In this document: piece after piece, positions 9,051 to 18,413 of the stretch
Numbering within the stretch: position 1 is the stretch's first letter
How the letters are laid out: each line of letters opens with the position of its first letter
Source: Propionibacteriaceae bacterium
GTDB lineage: Bacteria; Actinomycetota; Actinomycetes; Propionibacteriales; Propionibacteriaceae
Reading direction: 5' to 3'
DNA: 64,000 bases
Assembly: GCA_031262485.1 (NCBI GenBank)
Contig: JAISHO010000033.1
Span: 1-64,000 of the forward strand
Program-made: the position numbers and the translations under genes
The notes under the pieces: generated by a model
What the model saw: only the letters and a program-made list of their open reading frames with translations
Databases searched by the model: none
Told to the model about the DNA's origin: nothing

Positions 9051-9056
9051 TAGGGT
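9051..9056 (+). promoter_or_regulatory. Putative -10 box for leaderless nudC mRNA
   Basis: TAGGGT matches the actinobacterial TANNNT -10 consensus and lies exactly 6 nt before the nudC ATG, with no Shine-Dalgarno in between. Transcription would start at or next to the A of the ATG. No convincing -35 box is visible. Confidence 0.4.
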
Positions 9057-9062
9057 AGGGCG

Positions 9063-10124
9063 ATGGACGCAGATTTCGGGTTCTCCCGCGGAAGTTTCGA
9101 CCGCGATTCCGATCGTCGTGACGACACGGAGCACCTCGACCACCTCCTCAACGATGGGCGAACGACGGTGTATCTCGTTTGTGGGGCAGAGTTGCCCATC
9201 ATCGACGCTTACGCCTTACAAACGTTCTCGTGGGATCAGCTGCGGCCGTTCGCCGAGGGGGGCATCGTCGTCTATCTCGGGCGGATCATCCCCACCAGCG
9301 CCGCTCTCGACGGCAGCCTTTTCACGGCCACATCGGAGCGTGTCATCGTCCCGACCGAGGAGGCCGCTCCCGGCTCGGTGCCCCTCATCAACGATTCGGA
9401 AACGATCGCCGAGCCGGCCATCGATGTGCAACCCCCCTCCGCCTTCCTCCTCATCCTCGACTCGGAACAACGGACCCTCCTCGACACCCTCATCGGCCCC
9501 CTTCAGTGGGCGATGGCCCGCACGCTCGGCGAGGGCGAACTCTCCCCAGCCGAGGAATCCGTAGCCGCCACCGCCGCCGGCCTCGAAGCCTGGCATCGCC
9601 ATGATCCGTTCTGTTCTCACTGCGGGACGGCCACCGTCATCGTCTCCGCCGGATGGGTGCGGCGCTGCCCAGCTTGTTCGACGCCCTTTTTCCCGCGGGT
9701 CGATCCGGCCGTCATCATGGCCGTCATCGACGCCAACGACCGCATCCTGCTGGGGCACAATCTGACCTGGCCCGAGGGCCGTTATTCCCTGCTCGCCGGG
9801 TTCGTCGAACCGGGCGAATCGGCCGAGATGGCGGTGCGCCGCGAAGTCGCCGAGGAGGCCGGCATCGAAGTCGGCGCCGTCCGCTTCATCGGCAGCCAAC
9901 CGTGGCCCTTCCCCCGCTCTCTCATGCTCACCTTCGAAGCCGACGCTCTGACGACCGACATCCACGTCGACGGGACGGAGATGGGCGACGCCCGCTGGTT
10001 CACCCGCGGCGAGTTGGCCGCCGCCGTCGCCAGCGGGGAGATCGGTTTGGCGCCGCGAACCGCCCTGGCCCACACCGTCATCGAGCAGTGGCATGGAGCG
10101 CCGCTCGAATCGGCCACCTGGTGA
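9063..10124 (+). CDS. nudC: NAD(+) diphosphatase (NUDIX hydrolase NudC)
   Basis: A 353-residue protein with an N-terminal NUDIX-like domain, a zinc ribbon (CSHC and CPAC, about residues 183-213) and a catalytic NUDIX box starting GFVEPGESAEMAVRREVAEE (about 241-262). The NADH-pyrophosphatase signature SQPWPFPRS (about 278-286) follows. It hydrolyses NAD(H) to NMN(H) and AMP, and NudC enzymes can also remove NAD caps from RNA. It is divergent from the lysyltransferase-like gene, with a 136-bp gap, and appears to have a leaderless start. Confidence 0.95.
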   Translation: MDADFGFSRGSFDRDSDRRDDTEHLDHLLNDGRTTVYLVCGAELPIIDAYALQTFSWDQLRPFAEGGIVVYLGRIIPTSAALDGSLFTATSERVIVPTEEAAPGSVPLINDSETIAEPAIDVQPPSAFLLILDSEQRTLLDTLIGPLQWAMARTLGEGELSPAEESVAATAAGLEAWHRHDPFCSHCGTATVIVSAGWVRRCPACSTPFFPRVDPAVIMAVIDANDRILLGHNLTWPEGRYSLLAGFVEPGESAEMAVRREVAEEAGIEVGAVRFIGSQPWPFPRSLMLTFEADALTTDIHVDGTEMGDARWFTRGELAAAVASGEIGLAPRTALAHTVIEQWHGAPLESATW

Positions 10125-10265
10125 GTGTTGATCGATCAATTCTGGCGCTGACGACCATCCTCGCCAGCGCATCCCCATGATTGTTACTTTACTATGTTGA
10201 TCACTTGAACATGGTGACTATTCTCGCTCCATCTCGATGACGCATCGATGTGAGTGGGGGACACG

Positions 10266-12704
10266 ATGGCTGGACGGCGCGCCCTGCGGGGCCGACCCGC
10301 CCCGGCGACCCCCCGGCACTTCGGCGCCCGACGCGCCGCCCTCGCCGACGAGGTGGTATCCGCCCCCAGCGCCGACGACCTCGACTACGACTCTGACGAT
10401 CTCGATGGGACGAGTCACCTCGACGACGACGACGACGAGGACGGTTTCGGTGAGACGAACGACGCTGATTTCGACTACGCCCTTTACGCCGACGCCGACG
10501 ACGATGACGAAGAGGACGTGGAGGACGAGGACCTAGACGACGATGATTCCAGCGTCGAGGACGCCGAAGAGGCGCAGGCCGAGTCGGAGACGACCCCCCG
10601 GCCCAAGCGCACCGACATTCAAGCCTTGCGCGCCCTCGCCGTCATCGCGGTCATCATCAACCACCTGTGGCCTTTACGGATGCCGGGCGGCTATATCGGC
10701 GTCGACGTCTTCTTCGCCATCTCCGGCTTCCTCATCACCTCCCATCTGCTCGCCGAATTCGAGCGCGACGGTCGCCTCCACCTGGCCCGCTTCTACGCCA
10801 AACGGGCCCGCCGCCTGCTTCCGGCGGCCTTTCTCGTGCTGGCCGTCTCAGCGATCGTCGTCTTCATCGCCCTGCCGTATCCACGCTGGGGACGCACCGG
10901 GATCGAGATCGTCGCCGCGGCCGCCTATGTCGAGAACCTCTATCTGGCGGCTCGTTCCGTCGACTATCTGGCCGCGACCGATGTGCCGACGGTGGCCCAG
11001 CATTATTGGTCGCTGTCTGTCGAGGAGCAGTTCTACCTTGTCTGGCCCCTTCTCCTCATCGCGTTGATCGCGATGACTCGCAAGCACGCTCCACCCGGCC
11101 GGCGCAGCCTCATCGCCGATGACCGCCCCCGGCGGGCCCGCCGCAGCCTCGCCATCGGAATGACGCTGGTCGCTCTTTCCTCCCTCGCCCTCAGCGTCTG
11201 GTGGACGGATGTCTCACCAGCGGCCTACTTCGTCTCCCCAGTGCGTTTCTGGGAGTTCGCCCTTGGCGGACTCCTCGCCCTTGTCGCCACCGGCCGCGCG
11301 CGCCCCCTCCTGCCCGGCTGGCTGGCTCAGATCGTCTCCTTCCTCGGCCTGGGCGTCCTCATCGTCAGTTGTTTCCGATTCACGAGCGAGACCGTCTTCC
11401 CCGGCTGGACGGCCGCCATCCCCGTCACCGCGACCCTCCTCGTCATCGCCGCCGGATCGGGGCGCGAGCGGCTCGCCCACACCGCCCTCACCGGCATCGC
11501 CCCCATCCAGTGGATCGGCAATGTTTCGTACTCTCTTTATCTATGGCATTGGCCCCTCATTGTCATCACGCCGTATCTCATTCATGATGTGCTGTCGTGG
11601 CCGGTCAAGCTCGCCATCCTCGCCTTCTCCGGCGCCCTGGCCGGGGCGACGAAGGTCTCCGTCGAGGATCCGGGATTGACGTGGCACTGGGCGATGACAC
11701 GGCATCGTCGCACCTTCAGCGCCATGACCACGGGGATCCTCGCTCTCTCTCTCATGGGATCCGGCCTAGTCGGAGCCGCTGCGGCCAGCAATTCAGGAAC
11801 CACCGGGATCGTTGTCGCCGAAACGAAAGACTGCCGTGGGCCAGCCGCCCTCGACGCGGCCAACGAATGCCCCGATCCCTTCGGCCCGGCTGAGAACCCC
11901 TACATCACCCCTGTCAACTCATTCACGGAGATGCCCGACGCCTGCGTCGACCACCTCGGCGACAACCGTCTCTTCAACGAATCCCGCTGGACCTGCGACG
12001 GTTCTGACGGAGACCCCCAGGCCATCACGATCTGGCTCGTCGGCGACTCCCACGCCCAACAATGGGGCTGGGCGCTGGCGACGATCGCACTCGAACGGGG
12101 CTGGCGGCTCGAGACCGCCACCCTCGGCGGCTGCCCCCTCACCGACCTCGACCGGACGAACTTCGAAGTCGCCTACATCGAGGAATGCCGCTCCTGGCGC
12201 CCCCGCATCGTCCAAACCATCATTACCGAGCGCCCCGATACCATCTTCCTCTCCTATTTCTCCCGGGCCGAGAACATCAACGACGGCACCGGCCGCTCCC
12301 AACTGGCCCAACACACCGACGCCATCAACCGCTTCTGGCAACCCTGGGTCATGTCCCTCATCCCCATCGTCACCCTCGGCGACATCCCCCTCAACGACGC
12401 CATCGGCGATCCAGAATGCTCCCTCATCCACGCCAACGACCCCCTCGCCTGCGCCCGAGACCGCTCGATCGCCCAACCCGGCGACCCGCTGCTCATCGCC
12501 GCCGCCCGTTCCGCCGCCACCGGCGCCTGGGTCGGCAGCATCGACCTGACCGACCAATTCTGCGACGAGACCCTCTGCTACAGCGTCATCGGCGGCGTCA
12601 GCGTCTACTACGACGGCAACCACCTCAACCGGGAATACACCGACCTCTTAGTCCCCGCCCTAGCGGAGGCGATCGACGCCACGAAGGCCGTGCCGAAGCG
12701 GTGA
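10266..12704 (+). CDS. Acyltransferase 3 / SGNH fusion (OafA-like) with acidic N-terminal tail
   Basis: The start is set at ATG 10266 (GGGGG 5 nt upstream), giving 812 residues. An unusual Asp/Glu-rich cytosolic tail occupies about residues 40-110. Then comes an Acyltransf_3 domain opening DIQALRALAVIAVIINHLWP, with GVDVFFAISGFLI and about ten transmembrane helices. The C-terminal third is an extracellular SGNH domain: VGDSHAQQW supplies the Ser and the late YDGNHLN the Asp/His pair. Such proteins O-acetylate cell-wall or envelope glycans, moving acyl groups across the membrane. The gene stands alone; the acceptor glycan is not evident from neighbours. Confidence 0.9.
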   Translation: MAGRRALRGRPAPATPRHFGARRAALADEVVSAPSADDLDYDSDDLDGTSHLDDDDDEDGFGETNDADFDYALYADADDDDEEDVEDEDLDDDDSSVEDAEEAQAESETTPRPKRTDIQALRALAVIAVIINHLWPLRMPGGYIGVDVFFAISGFLITSHLLAEFERDGRLHLARFYAKRARRLLPAAFLVLAVSAIVVFIALPYPRWGRTGIEIVAAAAYVENLYLAARSVDYLAATDVPTVAQHYWSLSVEEQFYLVWPLLLIALIAMTRKHAPPGRRSLIADDRPRRARRSLAIGMTLVALSSLALSVWWTDVSPAAYFVSPVRFWEFALGGLLALVATGRARPLLPGWLAQIVSFLGLGVLIVSCFRFTSETVFPGWTAAIPVTATLLVIAAGSGRERLAHTALTGIAPIQWIGNVSYSLYLWHWPLIVITPYLIHDVLSWPVKLAILAFSGALAGATKVSVEDPGLTWHWAMTRHRRTFSAMTTGILALSLMGSGLVGAAAASNSGTTGIVVAETKDCRGPAALDAANECPDPFGPAENPYITPVNSFTEMPDACVDHLGDNRLFNESRWTCDGSDGDPQAITIWLVGDSHAQQWGWALATIALERGWRLETATLGGCPLTDLDRTNFEVAYIEECRSWRPRIVQTIITERPDTIFLSYFSRAENINDGTGRSQLAQHTDAINRFWQPWVMSLIPIVTLGDIPLNDAIGDPECSLIHANDPLACARDRSIAQPGDPLLIAAARSAATGAWVGSIDLTDQFCDETLCYSVIGGVSVYYDGNHLNREYTDLLVPALAEAIDATKAVPKR

Positions 12705-12912
12705 CTGAAAGCACGGTGACGTCACTCATGCCTCGCTTGACGATCTCCGCTCCTGGGCGATGTCGCCGAGTTCCATCGTCTCAGTGCTCGGGGCGCCACT
12801 GGACGGCGATCAGCTAGGAGGCGACCGGCGCGCCCACCACCGTCAACCGGAGGGATTCGTTCGATTCCTGGCACAATGATGCCCAGCTTGGGTCGGGGTG
12901 GACCTGGGCGCC

Positions 12913-14802
12913 ATGAGCGAGTCCGACGGCGGCCTCGCTGACGCGAAAGGGAAAGCAGTGACGACAGTCGCGGGGAACTACCAGGACAACATTCATCGGG
13001 TCGACTATCTCGCCCCCTACGAGAACGATCTGCTCGCGAGCGGACGCTCGCCTGTCATCGACGCGGGGACGCTGTTCGATCTCGGAGCCCGGATCACGAC
13101 GTCGCTCGATGGCGACTGGCGCTTCGCCATCGACCCCTACGACACCTGCTTGCGGGCGCGCTGGTTCGAGGAGGAGTACGAGGACGCCTCCGGGCGGCCG
13201 TTGCCGGTCGATTTCAGTTTCGACGCCTGGGAGAAGGTCTCGGTGCCGCACACCTGGAACGTCGACAAAGAGCTCTGGTATTGGTACGAGGGCTCGGGCG
13301 TCTATGTGCGTGACTTCGAGGCGGCTGTCCCGGAGCGCGGCGAGCGGCTCTTCCTCCACTTCGGCGGGGCGAATTACGCGACGTACATTTTCCTCAATGG
13401 TGTCTACTGTGGGTTCCACCGCGGCGGATCGACGCCCTTCGCCGTCGAGATCACCGGACAGTTGGCCGAGAATAACCGGCTCGTCGTCGTCGTCAGCAAC
13501 CGGCGCAAGCGCGAATACGTCCCCACCGACAACACAGACTGGTTCAACTACGGTGGCTTGCATCGTTCCGTCAGCCTCGTCCGCCTGCCGGAGACCTTCA
13601 TCGCCACCCCGTCCGTGCTCCTGCGTCCGGACGGCTCCTATTCGACGATCGACGTCACCATCAACGTCGACGGCCCGATGACGACGGGGACCGCCACCGT
13701 CGAGATCCCCGAACTCGGAATCAAGCAACAGGTCGTCATTCATGAGGGGGGTGGTCGGGCCGCCATCACAGCGAACCCGCAACTGTGGAGTCCGGATGAT
13801 CCGAAGCTCTACGAGGTGACGATCCGCTACGGCGACGACACGTGGTCCGACTCGATCGGATTCCGCGAGATCCGCACCGACGGCATCAGCATCCTCCTCA
13901 ACGGCCAGCGCATCTTCCTCGCCGGAGTCTCCCAGCACGAGGAGTCCGTCGAGCACGGGCGCAGCCTCACCGAACAAGAAATTCGGCGCAACTTCACCGT
14001 CGCCAAGGAACTCGGCTGCGTCTTCGTCCGTCTGGCGCACTATCCCCACGCCCCGGCGGCGGCTCGCATCGCCGACCAGGTGGGGTTGCTGCTCTGGGAG
14101 GAGGTGCCGGTCTACTGGGCCATCGAGTTCGACAACCCCGCCACACTGGAGGACGCGACGAACCAGATCGAAGAGCTCGTCGTGCGCGACCGCAACCGGG
14201 CTTCCGTCATCATCTGGTCGGTCGGCAACGAGAACGCCGACAGCGACGATCGCCTCCGCTTCATGACGGAGTTGGCCACCCGGGCCCGCGACCTCGACCC
14301 GACCCGGCTCATCTCGGCCGCCTGCCTCGTCGACGACCACGGCCCCCAGGGCCCGGTCATCGCCGATCGGCTGGCCGATGTCATCGACATCATCGGCATC
14401 AACGAGTACTACGGCTGGTACAACCCCGACTTTGACAAGCTTCCTCTGTTGTTCGTCAATTCGAGCCCGACGAAGCCGGTCGTCATCACCGAGTTCGGCG
14501 CCGACGCGGTGGCCGGATCGCGCGGCGACGCCTCGGAGCTGTTCACCGAGGACCACCAGCTCGCCGTCTACCAGCTTCAGATTGAAGTATTGAGCACGAT
14601 TCCTTACATCCAAGGGATGAGCCCCTGGATCCTCTACGATTTCCGCTGCCCTCGTCGCACAAGCGTCACGCAGGGTTATTACAACCGCAAGGGATTGCTC
14701 GACGCGACACTGTCCCACCGTAAGCTCGCTTTCAGCGCGCTCCAGGAGTTCTACCTCGGTCTGCCCGGGCGCCCCGGCGAGCCGAAGTCGCCGCGCGGGT
14801 GA
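12913..14802 (+). CDS. Glycoside hydrolase family 2 (beta-glucuronidase/beta-galactosidase type)
   Basis: About 629 residues with the GH2 order: a sugar-binding jelly-roll domain (GDWRFAIDPYD through FNYGGLHRSVSLV), an Ig-like domain, and a TIM barrel from FREIRTDGISILLNGQRIFLAGVS in pieces. The acid/base Glu lies in IIWSVGNEN and the nucleophile Glu in VVITEFGAD. It has no signal peptide, so it probably acts in the cytoplasm on imported beta-glycosides. Length and motifs fit the short beta-glucuronidase-like branch. The start is uncertain: a GTG at 12958 has a better ribosome site (AAGGGA) and 12898 is also open. No transporter adjoins it. Confidence 0.85.
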   Translation: MSESDGGLADAKGKAVTTVAGNYQDNIHRVDYLAPYENDLLASGRSPVIDAGTLFDLGARITTSLDGDWRFAIDPYDTCLRARWFEEEYEDASGRPLPVDFSFDAWEKVSVPHTWNVDKELWYWYEGSGVYVRDFEAAVPERGERLFLHFGGANYATYIFLNGVYCGFHRGGSTPFAVEITGQLAENNRLVVVVSNRRKREYVPTDNTDWFNYGGLHRSVSLVRLPETFIATPSVLLRPDGSYSTIDVTINVDGPMTTGTATVEIPELGIKQQVVIHEGGGRAAITANPQLWSPDDPKLYEVTIRYGDDTWSDSIGFREIRTDGISILLNGQRIFLAGVSQHEESVEHGRSLTEQEIRRNFTVAKELGCVFVRLAHYPHAPAAARIADQVGLLLWEEVPVYWAIEFDNPATLEDATNQIEELVVRDRNRASVIIWSVGNENADSDDRLRFMTELATRARDLDPTRLISAACLVDDHGPQGPVIADRLADVIDIIGINEYYGWYNPDFDKLPLLFVNSSPTKPVVITEFGADAVAGSRGDASELFTEDHQLAVYQLQIEVLSTIPYIQGMSPWILYDFRCPRRTSVTQGYYNRKGLLDATLSHRKLAFSALQEFYLGLPGRPGEPKSPRG

Positions 14803-14900
14803 GCATGATCGCGCCGCGGCCGTCGTCGTACCAGAAAAAAGAGGACGAACCGTTCCATGGCAAGGCCTAGCTCAGTAGCCCCGTCACAGGCGGCATGCCC

Positions 14901-14906
14901 TAGGCT
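14901..14906 (+). promoter_or_regulatory. Putative -10 box for leaderless pta mRNA
   Basis: TAGGCT lies exactly 6 nt before the pta ATG and no Shine-Dalgarno is present. The block TAGGCTGCACCCATGACC closely matches TAGACTGCACTCATGACC at the PPi-PEPCK start. No clear -35 box. Confidence 0.5.
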
Positions 14907-14912
14907 GCACCC

Positions 14913-17018
14913 ATGACCAAGAGCGTCTATGTCCTTGCCCCGGAGGGGCTCGTGGGGAAGTCGTCCGTCGCGCTCGGCACGGTGGACGCCCTCTCCCGGC
15001 ACGTCTCGTCGGTGGGGGTGTTCCGGCCGATCATCCGCACCGACGGTCGCGACACCATCCTCGAGACCCTCCTCGCGCTGCCCAAGGTGAACCAGTCCTA
15101 CGAGTCCGCCTATGGCGTGCCCTATTCGGCGATCCATAGCAACCCGGAGGAGGCGATGAGTCAGATCATCGCCCGCTACGAGGCCATCAAGGAGAAATAC
15201 GACGCCGTCGTCATCCTGGGCTCCGATTACTCCGACGTCTTCCAGGCCACCGAGTTCTCCTTCAACGTCGAGGTCGCGGCCAATCTCAACGCGCCGATCC
15301 TCCTCGTCATGCGCGGCAACAACAAGACGCCGGAAGATCTGCGCCAGTCGATCAACACGTCGCTCGAAGAGATCGAATCGCACCACATCTCCGCCATCGG
15401 GGTGCTCGCCACCCGGCTCGGCCACGAGATGCTCGACGATTACAAGGCCGCCCTCGAGGGGCTCGACTTGCCGATCGTGGCCGCGATGCCGGAGAACATC
15501 TCGCTCGCCGCGCCCTCGGTGCGCCAACAGTTCAACGCTGCCGAGGCCTCTGTCCTCCACGGCACCGCCGAGCAACTCGACACCGCCTCCCACGGCGTCA
15601 TCATCACGGGAATGACCTTGCCGAACGTGCTCGACGCGCTCATCCCCAACGCCACCGTCATCGTCGCCGCCGACCGCGTCGACCTCCTGCCCGGTCTCCT
15701 GCTGGCCCACCAATCCGGCGGCTTCCCCCAGATCGCCTCGATCCTCCTCGTCGGCGGGTTCCGACTGCCCAGTTCGATCCGTCGCCTGCTGGATTCGGCC
15801 AAGCCCAAACCGCCGATCGGGTTCACCCGTTTCGGCACCTTCACCGTCGCCGAGCGTGTCTTCGGCCTCGAAGGATCGATCGCTTCCTCGGAGAAGCGGG
15901 CCGAGATGGCGCGCACGATGTTCCAGAAATACGTCGACGGCGACAAGCTCGTCGAAGCGCTCGACGTGTCGACGTCCGACGTCCGCACGCCGCTCATGTT
16001 CGAATATCAGTTGCAGCAGAAGGCCCGTTCGCACAAACGAGCGATCGTCCTGCCGGAGAGCGAGGACGACCGTATCCTCCAATCGGCCCACATCGTGCTG
16101 GCCCGCAACATCGCCGACGTCATCCTGCTCGGCGATCAGGCGACGATCACCCGCCGCGCCCAGGAGCTCAACCTGACGATCGGGCGGGCCAAGATCGTCA
16201 ACCCCGCCGATCCCGCCCTGCTCGACAAGTTCGCCCATGAATACGCCCGGTTGCGGTCGAAGAAGGGCGTCACCTACGAGCAGGCCCGCGACATGATGGC
16301 CGACACCGCCTATTTCGGCACGATGATGGTCCACTTCGGCCTCGCCGACGGCATGGTGTCAGGCGCACGCCATACAACCGCGAACACGATTCGTCCGGCG
16401 CTTGAGTTCATCAAGACGAAGCCGGGCTTCAAGGTCGTCTCCGGCGCCTTCCTCATGTGCCTGCCGGACCGCGTCCTCGTCTTCGGCGATTGCGCCGTCA
16501 ACCCGAATCCCACCGCCGAACAATTGGCGGACATCGCCATCTCGTCGGCCCGCACCGCGGCCGCCTTCGGCATCGACCCGCGCATCGCCATGCTCTCCTA
16601 CTCGACGGGCACCTCCGGCTCCGGCGAGGACGTCGACGAGGTCCGCGAGGCCACCGAGATCGTTCGGGAACGCGCTCCCGAACTGCTCGTCGAAGGGCCG
16701 ATCCAGTTCGACGCCGCGATGGACGCCGAGGTCGCGCGCACCAAGTTGCCCGACTCCCAGGTGGCGGGCAAGGCGACCGTCTTCATCTTCCCCGACCTCA
16801 ATACGGGCAATAACACCTATAAAGCGGTCCAGCGGACGGCCAACGCGCTCGCCATCGGCCCCGTCCTCCAAGGCCTCAACAAACCGGTCAACGACCTGTC
16901 GCGCGGCGCCCTCGTCGACGACATCGTCAACACCGTCGCCATCACCGCGATCCAAGCCCAAGAGGAGCCGACCGGCACGCCGACGAAACTGGCCCTCGAA
17001 GCCGACGGCGCCCGCTGA
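14913..17018 (+). CDS. pta: Phosphate acetyltransferase
   Basis: A 701-residue enzyme of the long Pta type. It has an N-terminal P-loop-like/AAA_26 domain (YVLAPEGLVGKSSVALGTVDAL), a central DRTGG domain, and a C-terminal PTA_PTB catalytic domain from about residue 370 (KRAIVLPESEDDRIL, GLADGMVSGARHTTANTIRPAL, MLSYSTGTSGSG). It interconverts acetyl-CoA and acetyl phosphate in the cytoplasm, feeding acetate kinase encoded 66 bp downstream. Together they make ATP and acetate during fermentation, or activate acetate. Confidence 0.97.
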   Translation: MTKSVYVLAPEGLVGKSSVALGTVDALSRHVSSVGVFRPIIRTDGRDTILETLLALPKVNQSYESAYGVPYSAIHSNPEEAMSQIIARYEAIKEKYDAVVILGSDYSDVFQATEFSFNVEVAANLNAPILLVMRGNNKTPEDLRQSINTSLEEIESHHISAIGVLATRLGHEMLDDYKAALEGLDLPIVAAMPENISLAAPSVRQQFNAAEASVLHGTAEQLDTASHGVIITGMTLPNVLDALIPNATVIVAADRVDLLPGLLLAHQSGGFPQIASILLVGGFRLPSSIRRLLDSAKPKPPIGFTRFGTFTVAERVFGLEGSIASSEKRAEMARTMFQKYVDGDKLVEALDVSTSDVRTPLMFEYQLQQKARSHKRAIVLPESEDDRILQSAHIVLARNIADVILLGDQATITRRAQELNLTIGRAKIVNPADPALLDKFAHEYARLRSKKGVTYEQARDMMADTAYFGTMMVHFGLADGMVSGARHTTANTIRPALEFIKTKPGFKVVSGAFLMCLPDRVLVFGDCAVNPNPTAEQLADIAISSARTAAAFGIDPRIAMLSYSTGTSGSGEDVDEVREATEIVRERAPELLVEGPIQFDAAMDAEVARTKLPDSQVAGKATVFIFPDLNTGNNTYKAVQRTANALAIGPVLQGLNKPVNDLSRGALVDDIVNTVAITAIQAQEEPTGTPTKLALEADGAR

Positions 17019-17084
17019 GCCGATGATCACGCCGATCCCATGATCCCGTCACTGCCCCACCCCCCTCGATGAACCGGAGGCGCC

Positions 17085-18332
17085 ATGTCCACACCCATCC
17101 TCGTCCTCAACTGCGGATCCAGCTCGGTGAAATACCAAGTCATCGACGCCGAGTCGGAAGCGGTGCTGGGCTCCGGCCTCGTTGAGAAGATCGGTCTGCC
17201 GGACAGCGAATTGACGCATAAAACCCCCGAAGGGGAACACGAGCTCAACCAGGAGATCCCCGATCACTCCGAGGCGCTGCGCGTCGTCGTCAAGGCCTTC
17301 GAGAAGTTCGGCCCGCCGCTGGGTGAGGTCGTCGCCGTCGGCCACCGTGTCGTCCACGGCGGGCGTCGTTTCCTCAAGACGACCCTCATCGACGACGAGG
17401 TCGTCGCCGGCATCGAGGCGATCGCCGGTCTCGCTCCGCTTCACAACCCGGCCGGGGTCGCCGGTATCAAAGCCGCCCAAGCCGCTCTGCCGGGCGTGCC
17501 CCACGTCGCCATCTTCGACACCGCGTTCTTCACGACCTTGCCGGCGGAGGCTTCGACCTACGCCATCGACAAGGAGATCGCCGAGAAATATCAGATCCGC
17601 AAATACGGCTTCCATGGCACCTCGCACTCCTACGTCTCGAAGAAGGTCGCTTCCTTCCTCGGGCGCGACGCCTCCTCGCTCAAGCAGATCGTCTGCCACC
17701 TCGGCAACGGGGCCTCGATCTCGGCGATCGATGGGGGCGTGGCCGTCGACACGTCGATGGGACTGACCCCCTTGGCCGGGCTCGTCATGGGCACGCGGTC
17801 GGGTGACGTCGATCCGGGGATCTTCGCCTACCTCCAGCGGGCCGCCGGGATGGACGCCACCGCCGTCGACGACCTCCTCAACAAGCACTCCGGCGTGGCC
17901 GGGCTCTCCGGTGGATCGTCTGACATGCGCGACCTTCAAGCCAAAGTCGACGCGGGGAACGACCCGGACGCCACACTGACGTATGACGTTTACATTCGCC
18001 GGATCGTCGGTTACATCGGCAATTACATCGCGATCCTCGGCGGGGTCGACGTCCTCACGTTCACCGCCGGCGTCGGGGAGAACGACGAGAAGGTCCGCGC
18101 CGACGTCGCCCGCCGGCTCGAGCCGCTCGGTTTCGTCATCGACGACGAGCGCAACATCCCCAAGGTGCGTCAGCCTCTCGTCATCTCGGCCAACGGCTCG
18201 CCCGTCACCATCCTCGTCGTCCCGACGAACGAGGAGTTGGCGATGGCGCGCGAGGTCGAGGACATTCTTGGCGACAAACTCGACGGTCTGCCCTCGGCGG
18301 AAGATGTTCAAGCGGAGGGGATGGCGGCGTGA
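17085..18332 (+). CDS. ackA: Acetate kinase
   Basis: A 415-residue ASKHA-fold kinase with the N-terminal signature ILVLNCGSSSVKYQVID, the second signature GHRVVHGGRRF, the catalytic FDTAFFTTLP and RKYGFHGTSHSYVS stretches, and the phosphate-binding HLGNGAS. It transfers phosphate between acetyl phosphate and ADP. Length is normal. The start ATG is preceded by CGGAGG. It follows pta in the same direction and very likely shares its transcript. Confidence 0.97.
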   Translation: MSTPILVLNCGSSSVKYQVIDAESEAVLGSGLVEKIGLPDSELTHKTPEGEHELNQEIPDHSEALRVVVKAFEKFGPPLGEVVAVGHRVVHGGRRFLKTTLIDDEVVAGIEAIAGLAPLHNPAGVAGIKAAQAALPGVPHVAIFDTAFFTTLPAEASTYAIDKEIAEKYQIRKYGFHGTSHSYVSKKVASFLGRDASSLKQIVCHLGNGASISAIDGGVAVDTSMGLTPLAGLVMGTRSGDVDPGIFAYLQRAAGMDATAVDDLLNKHSGVAGLSGGSSDMRDLQAKVDAGNDPDATLTYDVYIRRIVGYIGNYIAILGGVDVLTFTAGVGENDEKVRADVARRLEPLGFVIDDERNIPKVRQPLVISANGSPVTILVVPTNEELAMAREVEDILGDKLDGLPSAEDVQAEGMAA

Positions 18333-18413
18333 ACCCCACGCCCGTCACCCACGACTGTGCTGGTGGTACCCTCCGATGAGGCGTCTGATCGTGACCCCAG
18401 GGGAGGACTGCGC

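Noticed and set aside
7238..9058. 606-codon antisense frame over the lysyltransferase-like gene
   Set aside because: Same artefact: low-complexity, acidic and Arg-rich, with no ribosome site.
10128..10139. 12-bp perfect palindrome TTGATCGATCAA downstream of nudC
   Set aside because: Too short and isolated to assign as an operator or terminator. No T-run follows.
12716..12725. GTGACGTCAC palindrome downstream of the OafA-type gene
   Set aside because: A 10-bp palindrome is expected by chance in 64 kb. No repeat or partner site was seen.
12814..16334. Long minus-strand frames across the GH2 and pta genes
   Set aside because: The plus-strand products have full family motifs. The antisense products have none.
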